Below, piece after piece: positions 6,197 through 13,619 of a stretch of 18,200 nt of DNA. Origin of the DNA: an uncultured Verrucomicrobiales bacterium (GTDB taxonomy: Bacteria; Verrucomicrobiota; Verrucomicrobiae; Limisphaerales; CANJSG01); assembly GCA_946480965.1 (NCBI GenBank), contig CAMLMI010000051.1, forward strand, positions 1 through 18,200, read 5' to 3'. Both the position numbers and the translations under genes were made by a program. The first letter of the stretch is position 1. The number at the start of each line of letters is the position of its first letter. The notes beneath the pieces were generated by a model that saw nothing but the letters and a program-made list of their open reading frames with translations, searched no databases and was not told the DNA's origin.

Positions 6197-7168
6197 TCAG
6201 TTCCGGCGGCGGCGCAGCGCGGCCACGAGCGCCGCTCCTCCGACCAGCGCCAAGCCGGTCGTGCCGGGCTCGGGCACGACGGCCAAGGTGCCGTTGCCGG
6301 AATTGAACTGATACACGACCCCGTTCTCCGACTTCGACCAGAGGCCGCCGCCGTCGTTCGAGAAGCCGTCCACGGCGAAGGTTCCGCCGAAGGTCTGGGC
6401 GGTGACGGTGGCGATGCTCCAGCTGTCGCCCACGGTCGTTCCCGCGTCGGCGAGGTCGAAGCTGAACGTGCCGTCGAACACGGCCGTTCCGCCGCCGGAA
6501 ACACTGTTATTCACGCCGTTGGCCCCGATGTCGAAGGTCAGGCCGCCGGTGGCCGCAAGGGTGAACTGGCTCAGCGCCGTCGTGGTGATGATGTCGCCCG
6601 TGAAGGTGTTCATCCCCGAGAAGGTCAGGATGCGGCCGACTCCGTCGGAGGCCAGCACCGTGATGTCGGACGAACCGCTGATGACGGCGCTGATGTCGGT
6701 GGGGCCCTGCTTGGAGTGGATCACGGAATCGGCCGTGACGCTGATGTTGCCCGCGAGGCGGAAGATGTCGCCCGCACCGTTCAGGTGGTCGATCATGCCA
6801 CCGGCCAGGACCAGGTTGTTGACCGTGATCACGCCGGCGGTGCCGGTGCCCTTGTAGGTCAGGCCAGTGCCGCTGTGCGCGGTGTCGTTGACGATGAGGG
6901 AGTCGCCCGCGAAGACATAGCTGTTGCCGTCGGCCGGGGTGCGGAGGCGGAAGTTGCCGGTCTGGTAGTCATTGCCCGCGGTCGGAGCCGCGCCGCCCAC
7001 CCAGTTCAGGCCCGAGGCAAACGAGGAAGCGCCGAAGCCGTCGCTGGCTCCTAGGGAAATGGTAGCTGCGGAAGCGCTCGAAGCACCGAGGGCGGCGAGG
7101 CCGAGGATCGCGCCCAGCGCGAAACGGCGACCGGAAACGGGACGGGAATGCGGGAATGTCGTTTTCAT
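6197..7168 (-). CDS. PEP-CTERM sorting-domain surface protein with autotransporter-like beta strands
   Basis: A 323-residue exported protein. The signal peptide is residues 1-34: basic RPVSGRR, hydrophobic FALGAILGLAALG, cleavage after ASSASA. The mature part is rich in Gly, Thr, Asn and Ser, with beta-strand repeats. One stretch, ILTFSGMNTFTGDIIT, resembles the autotransporter-associated beta-strand repeat common in Verrucomicrobiota. The C-terminus has the full sorting signal: VPEPGT (298-303), a hydrophobic helix GLALVGGAALVAAL, and the basic end RRRRN. In this family an exosortase (EpsH/XrtA type) cuts the tail and the protein is exported further, often with exopolysaccharide. No exosortase is in the window. 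Just upstream of the ATG at 7168 is a long leader hairpin. Confidence 0.9.
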   Translation of the reverse strand: MKTTFPHSRPVSGRRFALGAILGLAALGASSASAATISLGASDGFGASSFASGLNWVGGAAPTAGNDYQTGNFRLRTPADGNSYVFAGDSLIVNDTAHSGTGLTYKGTGTAGVITVNNLVLAGGMIDHLNGAGDIFRLAGNISVTADSVIHSKQGPTDISAVISGSSDITVLASDGVGRILTFSGMNTFTGDIITTTALSQFTLAATGGLTFDIGANGVNNSVSGGGTAVFDGTFSFDLADAGTTVGDSWSIATVTAQTFGGTFAVDGFSNDGGGLWSKSENGVVYQFNSGNGTLAVVPEPGTTGLALVGGAALVAALRRRRN

Positions 7169-7182
7169 GGGTTATTTTGAGG

Positions 7183-7214
7183 CGGTTTGGGAACCCCGGC
7201 GGGGTCCAAAACCG
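7183..7214 (-). promoter_or_regulatory. Stable hairpin in the leader of the PEP-CTERM gene
   Basis: On the minus strand cggttt...aaaccg forms the base and cccc-gcc-gggg the tip of a near-continuous stem of about 13 base pairs, with one mismatch and one bulge. It ends 14 nt before the ATG at 7168. Its position in the 5' leader suggests control of translation or mRNA stability; that is inference. The rest of 7169-7394, between divergent genes, shows no strong promoter. Confidence 0.45.
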
Positions 7215-7394
7215 TCCAGTTCTACTCCATCCCGGGCCGCCACCGTCCATCACCCGGCCGGGTGAAACGGCCAGGGAAAGCGGCAGAACCACGATGCCCG
7301 CCCGGCAGCGGACAAAGCTCCGGCGCACATTCGGTCTGTCCGCGCGGGTTGATAGGCTCTTGGCTTTGACCTTGTTCCATGACTGACTCCGGAC

Positions 7395-8465
7395 ATGACC
7401 GTCGCCCTAGCCCACACCGGCCTTGCCGAGCTTGAGCAGCGGCTCGTTGGCTGGGGCGCGAAGCCCTCGCACGCCGGGCGGCTGCTGCGGGCGTTCCATG
7501 CCGGGGGCGGAGAGTTCGATTCCACAGAGCTCGGTTTGCCCCGGGGATTGCTGGACCGCCTGAGTGCGGAACTTCCCCCGGCCGCGACGAATCTCGCCAC
7601 GCGCCAGGTTTCCGCCGACGGCACCCGCAAGCTTCTGCTCCGGCTCCACGATGGTCGCACGGTCGAATCGGTGCTCATGTCGGACTACCGGGCCGACCGC
7701 GCTGCCGGCTGCATCTCGTCGCAGGTCGGCTGTGCGATGGGCTGTGACTTCTGCGCCACGACCAAGACCGGTTTCGAGCGCAACCTCTCCACTGCGGAAA
7801 TGGTCGAGCAATTCCTCGCCCTGCGCCGCGAAGCGCTGGACACCGGGCGCCGCCTGCAAACGCTCGTCTTCATGGGCATGGGCGAACCGTTGCTCAACCT
7901 CGACAACGTGCTCACGGCCGTGGAGCGGCTGGCCGACAACCGCCTCGGCGCGCTCGGCTGGCGGCAGATCACCGTCTCCACCGTCGGCATCGTGCCGGGA
8001 ATCGAAGCGCTGACCGCGACGCGGCCTTCCTTCAACCTCGCCGTTTCCCTCCACGCTCCCGACGACGCTACCCGCGCCCGCCTGTTGCCGATGGGTCGGC
8101 GCTTTCCCATCGCCGACATCCTCGCCGCCGCCGACCGGTTCCAGGCCGTGCGCGGTCGGCCGGTCACGATCCAGTATTGCCTGCTCGACGGCGTGAACGA
8201 TTCGCTAGAACAGGCTCACGCCTTGGCCGATCTCCTCGGTTCCCGGCGAATGCACGTGAACCTTCTCCGCTACAATCCCACCGGCCCCAGTCTCAAAGGT
8301 GTCGCGTATCTCCCCAGTCCGCTGGCCACCGCCGATGCGTTCGTGGCCCTACTGCGGGAGCGCGGTGTCGTAGCCCACTTTCGCCGTTCGCGCGGCGGCG
8401 ACATCGACGCGGCCTGCGGCCAGTTGCGCCGCCGTGCCTTGGCCGCGACCGTGGCCGAAGCATGA
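7395..8465 (+). CDS. rlmN: Dual-specificity 23S rRNA/tRNA (adenine-C2)-methyltransferase RlmN
   Basis: This radical SAM enzyme methylates C2 of A2503 in 23S rRNA and of A37 in some tRNAs. The 356-residue length is typical. The iron-sulfur motif CxxxCxxC is CAMGCDFC (Cys113, Cys117, Cys120), preceded by GCISSQVG. The SAM-binding block FMGMGEPLLNLDNV follows (GMGEP at 161-165). Other family blocks are QITVSTVGIVPGI, NLAVSLHAPDDATRARLLPM and LLDGVNDS. The C-terminal catalytic cysteine is Cys341 in GGDIDAACGQL; with Cys at this end of the protein and in the middle, the methylation chemistry is complete. The start is the ATG at 7395. Its stop overlaps the start of the recombinase gene (ATGA). Confidence 0.96.
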   Translation: MTVALAHTGLAELEQRLVGWGAKPSHAGRLLRAFHAGGGEFDSTELGLPRGLLDRLSAELPPAATNLATRQVSADGTRKLLLRLHDGRTVESVLMSDYRADRAAGCISSQVGCAMGCDFCATTKTGFERNLSTAEMVEQFLALRREALDTGRRLQTLVFMGMGEPLLNLDNVLTAVERLADNRLGALGWRQITVSTVGIVPGIEALTATRPSFNLAVSLHAPDDATRARLLPMGRRFPIADILAAADRFQAVRGRPVTIQYCLLDGVNDSLEQAHALADLLGSRRMHVNLLRYNPTGPSLKGVAYLPSPLATADAFVALLRERGVVAHFRRSRGGDIDAACGQLRRRALAATVAEA

Positions 8466-9442
8466 GTGCCGAACCCGCAGCGAAGCCCGCCGAATCGCCT
8501 GCCCCCGATCCGCTGGTCGCGGCCTTCCTGCGGCATCTCGCCGTGGATCGCGGATTGTCCGAGAACACTTACGTCAACTACGCCCACGCCCTGGCCGAGT
8601 TTTCAGTCTGGCACCGCAAGGAACGGGACAGTGAACCGGTGTGGAGCGAACTGCTCCGGGAGGATTTCCGCAGCTACCTGCGCTACCTCAGTCGGAAACA
8701 ACGGAGCCGCGCCACCATCCAGCTCCACTTCTCCGCGCTCCGCACCTTCTACCGCTTCCTCGTGCGCGAAGGGCACGTCGCCGTTTCGCCCGTGCGGAAT
8801 CTGGTTCTCCCAAAACTGACGCGCCGTCTCCCCGAGTTCCTGACCGAGCCGCAGATGCTGGCCCTGTTGGCAGCGCCGTTGCAGCGCTTGAAGCAGGAAC
8901 CGGAAAACGAAACGCCCGAAGCCTCCGTTCGCCGACGGTTCGAAGCCCGCCGCGACGCCGCGCTTCTGGAAGTCATCTACTCCTGCGGTCTGCGCATCAG
9001 CGAGGTCTGCAAACTGAAGTGGGAAGCGATCTCGCTACACGAAGAGCACGTGCGTGTCTTGGGCAAGGGCCGGAAAGAACGTCTCGTGCCCATCGGCCTG
9101 CCCGCCTTGCGCGCCCTGCGGGATTTGGAGCGTGAGTCCGGCGCGACCCGGGAGCCCACGGACTTCGTTTTCCGCCAGTCCGCCGAGTCCGCGGAACCGG
9201 TGATGCCCGGCCAGGTGCAGCGCCGTTTGAAGGACTACCTAGAGGCGGCCGGATTGGACCGGAGCCTGACCCCGCACAAGATCCGCCACAGCTTTGCCAC
9301 CCATCTGCTGAACCACGGCGCGGACCTGCGCAGCGTGCAGGAGCTCCTCGGCCACGCCCACCTCGCCACCACCCAGATCTACACCCACGTCACCACCGAA
9401 CGCCTGAAACAGGCCTACGACGCAGCGCATCCGAGGGCGTAG
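8462..9442 (+). CDS. Tyrosine recombinase XerC/XerD
   Basis: A 326-residue site-specific recombinase of the Xer type, which resolves chromosome dimers at dif with a partner Xer protein and FtsK. The N-terminal SAM-like core-binding domain covers about residues 15-103. The catalytic domain keeps all six residues: Arg178 (CGLRISEV), Lys202 (GKGRKER), His272 and Arg275 (HKIRHSFATHLL), His298 (LLGHAHL) and Tyr307 (TTQIYTHV). The frame is open further upstream to 8177, but that part lies inside rlmN. The ATG at 8462 overlaps the rlmN stop by ATGA and gives the normal length, which implies translational coupling. The whole length fits XerC or XerD; I cannot choose between them. A phage integrase is less likely given the size and chromosomal neighbours. 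Confidence 0.93.
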   Translation: MSAEPAAKPAESPAPDPLVAAFLRHLAVDRGLSENTYVNYAHALAEFSVWHRKERDSEPVWSELLREDFRSYLRYLSRKQRSRATIQLHFSALRTFYRFLVREGHVAVSPVRNLVLPKLTRRLPEFLTEPQMLALLAAPLQRLKQEPENETPEASVRRRFEARRDAALLEVIYSCGLRISEVCKLKWEAISLHEEHVRVLGKGRKERLVPIGLPALRALRDLERESGATREPTDFVFRQSAESAEPVMPGQVQRRLKDYLEAAGLDRSLTPHKIRHSFATHLLNHGADLRSVQELLGHAHLATTQIYTHVTTERLKQAYDAAHPRA

Positions 9443-9464
9443 CGCGACGGCGGGGAACTTTTTG

Positions 9465-9492
9465 TTGGCTCCGGGAACGCGTCCCGTATCGT
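9465..9492 (+). promoter_or_regulatory. Possible promoter for the YfhO-like gene
   Basis: TTGGCT (9465-9470), a 16-nt spacer, and TATCGT (9487-9492), ending 34 nt before the ATG at 9527. The xerC/D stop is at 9442, so this 84-nt gap is the only place for a dedicated promoter. The element GGGAACTT lies just upstream (9453-9460). Hexamer matches are moderate. Confidence 0.3.
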
Positions 9493-9526
9493 CGCGCGCA
9501 GAGAATCACGACCGTCCATCGAGACT

Positions 9527-12193
9527 ATGGCTTCCCCGCGTTCCGCTCCGCTCAAGCAGTTCCTGCTCCTCGCCACGCTGCTGGCGGTCGTCCTCGGCTT
9601 CATCTGCCGGGAAGGCTTCCAGGAAAACATCGCGCACTTCTCGAACGATGGCCGCCTCGGCATCCAGATGACCGAGGCCTTCGAACTGCCGGACTCCCTC
9701 CAGGGAACCTATCTGAAATACTGGTGGCTGGGGCACTACGGCGGCGAGGGCACGCCATCGGCCAACCTGATCCTCCGCAGCCTGCTCGGCCCGATCGGCT
9801 TCTCCAAACACCTCGTTCCTCTGTCCATGGCCTTCCTCGGGATCTGTGCCTGGGTGCTTTTCCGGAGCCAGAAGATGCTGCCGGGCGCCGCGATCGTCGC
9901 GGCCCTGGCCATGACGCTGAACTCGAACCTGTTCTCCAACGCCTGTTGGGGACTCGGCACCCGTGCGATGACCGTGGGGTTCTTCTTCCTCGCCATTGCC
10001 GCGCTGAGCGACTGGTCGGGCAAACGCGGCTGGCTCCGCGTGGTCCTCGGCGGCTTCGCCACCGGCATGGCCGTGATGGAGGGCGCGGACAACGGCGTCT
10101 TCCTCAGCCTGTATGTCGCCGCGTTTGTGGTCTTCAAGGCGCTGACCGAAGGTGGAACCAAGGTCGGAGCCCTGGTCGGCGGAGCCAGCCGCTTGGCCGT
10201 GGTGGTCGTCTGCGCGGTGGCCATCGCGATGCAGTCGATGATCACCCTGTTCAGCGTGGCGGTGAAACCGAAGCTGGACACCACCGGCCCGGTCCGCAGC
10301 GAGGCTGAAAAGTGGGAAGAAGCCACCAACTGGAGCCTGCCGCCCATCGAAACCCTTCGTGTGATCATTCCTGGCCTCTACGGCTACCGTTTGGATTCTC
10401 CCGACGGCGGTCAGTATCGCGGCGAAGTCGGCCGCACCTTGGGCTGGGAACAACATCTCCAAGGCCTGCCTCGACACTCGGGCGCGGGCGAATACGCGGG
10501 CGTCTTTGTCGTCCTGATGGCCGGGTTCGCCACGGTCGTTTCGTTCCGCCGCAAGAATCCGATCTTCAGCCGGAGCGAGGCGCTGATGGTCCGCTTCTGG
10601 GCGGGAGCGGCGCTGGTCTCGGTCCTGTTGGCCTGGGGCCGCTACGCACCGTTCTACCAGCTCATCTATCACCTGCCGTATTTCAACACGATCCGCCTTC
10701 CGATCAAACTGATGCACCCGTTCCACGCCTGCCTCGGCATCCTCTGCGCCTACGGCCTCACGGCGTTGGCCCGGAGTTACATGGCGGCCCCGGTCGCCTC
10801 GGCTTCGGGAGTGATGGAGCGCTTCAAGGAATGGCTCAGGACCGCCACGACGCAGGACCGTTGGATCGTCCGGTCCGTCATCGGTGGCGCGGTGGTCTTT
10901 GCGCTGGGTTGGGTGCTCTTCAGCCAAGCGGCCTTCAACTCCGTGAAGAGCGACAAGACCCTCGAAATCGCCTCCGCTATGGTCGGCCAAGGCGCAGAGC
11001 CGGCCCGCGCCCGCTCCGAGGCTCCCGCCTACGTGAACGGCAACGCTTCGCTGAAAGAAGACATTCAGCAGACAGCCAATTTTGCGATCCGCGAGGTGGC
11101 GATTGCCACGGTCGTCTTTGCGGCGAGCGGTGCCTTGCTGCTGTTCGGGCTGAGTGGCTGGTGTGGCGGAGCGCGGCAGAAGTGGTTTTGGATCGCGGCC
11201 GGATCACTGGTGGTCCTCGATCTGGCCCGCGCCAACCAACCCTGGCTCCACTACTACGACTACAAGGTCAAATACCAGAGCAACGGCCTGTTCGACCTGT
11301 TGAAGAAGGAGCCCTGGGAACGCCGCGTCCAGTATCCGCGCCTCCGTCTGGATGGCAGCCAAGCGTTCCAGATTCTCGGCAACATCTACCAGCAGGAGTG
11401 GCTTCAGGAGCAGTTCCCCTACTACCGCATCCAGTCGCTCGACATCACCCAAGACCCGCGTCCAGCCGCCGACAAGGTCGCCTTCATGGGCGCGCTGGGC
11501 GGGGCGAAGGCGGCGAGGTTGTGGCAGTTGACGAACACCCGCTTCCTCCTCGGCCTGTCTGATCCGCAATTCGCCGGATCGTTGAACGAGGTCTTCGATC
11601 CAACGCAGAAGCGCTTCCGCGTCCACACGCCGTTCACCATTTCGCAGGATTCCAAGACAGGAGCCTTCCTTGTCGAGACCAACACCGCCGGGCCGTTCGC
11701 GTTGGTCGAGTTCACCGGAGCTCTGCCCCGTGCCAGCCTCCACCCACGCTGGCAGGTCATCACCAACGCTTCGGAAGCGCTCGCGAAGATCGCCGATCCG
11801 GCATTTGACCCGCTCAAGGAAGTCGTCCTGTCCGATCCGCCGTCCGCCCAGCCTTCGCCCGATGCCACTCCGGGCTCGGTCGTGATCGAGTCCTATTCCT
11901 CGCGCATCGTGCGGATGAAGACCGAAGCCGCCACGCCTTCGGTGCTGCTCTTCATTGAGCATCTCGAACCCGCATGGAAAGCCTACGTCGATGGCCAGCC
12001 GGTGCCCACGCTTCGCGCCAATTACCTCGTGCGCGGCGTCGAGCTTCCGGCCGGTGGACACACGGTCGAGTTCCGGCTGGAGTCCGACAACAAGGGCATC
12101 TACCTCACCGTCGGTTCCCAGATTCTCGCCGTGCTCCTGATCGGCGTGGTGCTCGTCACCGGCCGCAAGGAAGAGGAGCCGTCCGCGCCATGA
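9527..12193 (+). CDS. YfhO-family polytopic membrane protein, predicted glycan- or lipid-modifying enzyme
   Basis: An 888-residue inner-membrane protein with about 14 hydrophobic segments. Examples are LLLATLLAVVLGF near the N-terminus, GAAIVAALAM, AMTVGFFFLAIAAL, LAVVVVCAVAIAM, FVVLMAGFATVVSF, VIGGAVVFALGWVLF, VFAASGALLLFGL, and a last one, ILAVLLIGVVLVTG. The architecture fits the GT-C-like YfhO family, linked in Firmicutes to glycosylation of lipoteichoic acid. A large soluble domain (about 570-855) lies before the final helix and ends in IEHLEPAWKAYVDGQ...YLVRGVELPAGGHTVEFRL, the characteristic family C-terminal block. A substrate in this Gram-negative-type lineage is unknown. Its stop overlaps the start of the methyltransferase by ATGA, so the two are probably made together. 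Confidence 0.85.
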   Translation: MASPRSAPLKQFLLLATLLAVVLGFICREGFQENIAHFSNDGRLGIQMTEAFELPDSLQGTYLKYWWLGHYGGEGTPSANLILRSLLGPIGFSKHLVPLSMAFLGICAWVLFRSQKMLPGAAIVAALAMTLNSNLFSNACWGLGTRAMTVGFFFLAIAALSDWSGKRGWLRVVLGGFATGMAVMEGADNGVFLSLYVAAFVVFKALTEGGTKVGALVGGASRLAVVVVCAVAIAMQSMITLFSVAVKPKLDTTGPVRSEAEKWEEATNWSLPPIETLRVIIPGLYGYRLDSPDGGQYRGEVGRTLGWEQHLQGLPRHSGAGEYAGVFVVLMAGFATVVSFRRKNPIFSRSEALMVRFWAGAALVSVLLAWGRYAPFYQLIYHLPYFNTIRLPIKLMHPFHACLGILCAYGLTALARSYMAAPVASASGVMERFKEWLRTATTQDRWIVRSVIGGAVVFALGWVLFSQAAFNSVKSDKTLEIASAMVGQGAEPARARSEAPAYVNGNASLKEDIQQTANFAIREVAIATVVFAASGALLLFGLSGWCGGARQKWFWIAAGSLVVLDLARANQPWLHYYDYKVKYQSNGLFDLLKKEPWERRVQYPRLRLDGSQAFQILGNIYQQEWLQEQFPYYRIQSLDITQDPRPAADKVAFMGALGGAKAARLWQLTNTRFLLGLSDPQFAGSLNEVFDPTQKRFRVHTPFTISQDSKTGAFLVETNTAGPFALVEFTGALPRASLHPRWQVITNASEALAKIADPAFDPLKEVVLSDPPSAQPSPDATPGSVVIESYSSRIVRMKTEAATPSVLLFIEHLEPAWKAYVDGQPVPTLRANYLVRGVELPAGGHTVEFRLESDNKGIYLTVGSQILAVLLIGVVLVTGRKEEEPSAP

Positions 12194-12954
12194 GCCACCA
12201 GGACACCTACTACCGGCAGAACGAAGCCTACGCCGAATTCCTCGCAGGCTGGGACGAAGGCTTCTACGCGAAATACACGGACTCGCTGAAACCCTCGCGT
12301 CCCGGCGCGCGCGTCCTCGACATCGGCTGCGGCGTCGGCCAAGTGGTGGACCGCTTGACCAAGGCCGGCTTCGAGGCCCACGGCGTCGATGTCTCCGAGC
12401 CGAACATCGCCAAAGCCCGCCAGCATTCCGACCGCTGCCAGCTCTACGACGGACGCCGCCTGCCTTTTGCTGACGGCCACTTCGCCAGCGTCGGCGCGCT
12501 GAACGTGCTGGAGCATGTGGACGAACCCGAGGCCTTCATCGCCGAGCTGGTCCGCGTGGTGGAACCCGGCGGCAAGATCACCCTCTCCAGCCCGAACTTT
12601 CTCCGCGCGCTCGGCTTCCGCGACTACCACCCGTCCATGCGCGGCGTGGGTAACAAGTGGCGCAACTGGCGTCGGCTCCGCGCCAAGGCCGCGCTCATGC
12701 GCTCCGCGCCGGAGCAGGTGCGCTTTGACCGCATGACGCCCATCGTCCGCCAGCCCTTCCAACCGGACGACGACGCGATCATCGCGACCAATCCGCTGGA
12801 GATGCGCTTCTTCCTGGAGCGGATCGGCTGCGTGGTGGAATCCGTCTCCTGCTGCGACCGCTACGTGGCCAAGCCGGTGGACTTCTTGCTGAACCTCGGC
12901 CCCTGGCGCTTCGTCATGTTCAACGCCTTCCTCGTGGCGCGGAAGCGGGTTTAG
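12190..12954 (+). CDS. Class I SAM-dependent methyltransferase
   Basis: A 254-residue cytosolic methyltransferase. The Rossmann SAM-binding motif I is VLDIGCGVGQ (42-51), followed by the acidic strand AHGVDVSEPNIAKAR. Then come LPFADGHFASVGALNVLEHV (post-motif region, typical of the Methyltransf_11 group) and VVEPGGKITLSSPNFL. The C-terminal third is variable (NPLEMRFFLERIGCVVESV), as in members that act on glycans, lipids or small molecules. The acceptor cannot be read from the sequence. The frame extends upstream to 11974, but that stretch lies within the YfhO gene. The ATG at 12190 overlaps the YfhO stop and gives a normal N-terminus. Coupling suggests both act on one glycoconjugate or lipid; that is inference. 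Confidence 0.9.
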   Translation: MSHQDTYYRQNEAYAEFLAGWDEGFYAKYTDSLKPSRPGARVLDIGCGVGQVVDRLTKAGFEAHGVDVSEPNIAKARQHSDRCQLYDGRRLPFADGHFASVGALNVLEHVDEPEAFIAELVRVVEPGGKITLSSPNFLRALGFRDYHPSMRGVGNKWRNWRRLRAKAALMRSAPEQVRFDRMTPIVRQPFQPDDDAIIATNPLEMRFFLERIGCVVESVSCCDRYVAKPVDFLLNLGPWRFVMFNAFLVARKRV

Positions 12955-12965
12955 GTCCGCTTGCC

Positions 12966-13090
12966 GGAGCGCGGAGCATCGCTCCGCCGGGACGCGCTCA
13001 GTCTGGAGCCAAACAAGAAGTCTTGGGGTTCGGATCGTCGAAAGAAGAGAGCGCCCGTCCAGCGGTCGGCGGAGCGATGCTCCGCGCTCC
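12966..13090. repeat. REPIN-like element: two inverted palindromic repeats between convergent genes
   Basis: Two perfect 24-bp inverted arms, 12966-12989 and 13067-13090, are separated by 77 nt. Each arm itself contains the small palindrome gcggagcatcgctccgc (7-bp stem, 3-nt loop). A whole-element hairpin and two small hairpins can therefore form. This is the architecture of a REP doublet (REPIN/BIME), the kind of non-autonomous element moved by REP-associated Y1 transposases (RAYT). It lies in the gap between two convergent genes, the usual location. No RAYT gene is in the window. It may also act as a transcription terminator for both neighbours. Confidence 0.75.
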
Positions 13091-13109
13091 AACCGGGGTG
13101 TTTCGCGCC

Positions 13110-13619
13110 TCAGCTCAATCCCAGCCACTTCGACACTGCTGTCATCCCCAGCACCCACGCGGGGAATCCAAGCAGAAAGGCGATCCAGCACCAGACCCGC
13201 GCCCGGCGCGATGCCCGCCAAGCGCCTTCGATGTCGCCCTTCCGCGCCAGCGGTCCCACGCGTTGCGAGTAGTAGATCGCCACCATCCCCAGCGGCAGAC
13301 AGCCGACCAACGTCAGCACCACCGCCGCAATGGCGTGGTTCGGAATCTCCAGCTCCGCGTCCCGGAATGATTGGGTGGGAAGAGCCGGCGGAACCTGAAC
13401 GGATGGAACGGGCGGCGGTAGCGGCGCCGGAGCGGCGTAAACTTCGGGGAAATCACGCAACGTCCTCCACGCTTCGTCGCCCGCCAGGCAGACCGGCGAA
13501 GCGGAGCCGATCCTTCGATCCCGCCGCCATTCCTGCAGCGTCTCCAGCGTGAGAGGGCCGTAGCGCCGCTGGTCGGGGCCGATCACGCAATACCACGTCT
13601 CGGCACCGTCGCCGTTCAT
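13110..13619 (-). CDS. GYF_2 and CD225/dispanin domain membrane protein
   Basis: A 169-residue protein in two parts. Residues about 8-58 form a GYF_2 (DUF4339-like) domain: WYCVIGPDQRRYGPLTLETL, then WRRDRRIGSASPVCLAGDEA and W-x-x-L. A Pro-rich linker (APAPLPPPVPSVQVPPALP) follows. Residues about 92-160 form a CD225/dispanin-like membrane domain: IPNHAIAAVVLTLVGCLPLG, YYSQRVGPLARKGDIEGAWR, ASRRARVWCWIAFLLGFPAW. GYF-type domains are thought to bind proline-rich peptides; the role of bacterial CD225 proteins is not established. The start overlaps the trpD stop by ATGA (13616-13619), so it is the distal, coupled gene of that run. Confidence 0.85.
   Translation of the reverse strand: MNGDGAETWYCVIGPDQRRYGPLTLETLQEWRRDRRIGSASPVCLAGDEAWRTLRDFPEVYAAPAPLPPPVPSVQVPPALPTQSFRDAELEIPNHAIAAVVLTLVGCLPLGMVAIYYSQRVGPLARKGDIEGAWRASRRARVWCWIAFLLGFPAWVLGMTAVSKWLGLS

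Noticed and set aside
5516..7054. A 512-codon plus-strand frame across trpS and the PEP-CTERM gene
   Set aside because: It runs antisense across two recognised genes and their terminator, and has no domain signature.
9506..10990. A 494-codon open frame on the minus strand opposite the YfhO-like gene
   Set aside because: Its translation is a low-complexity string of Asp, Glu, His and Arg typical of antisense GC-rich frames, while the plus strand encodes clear membrane helices.
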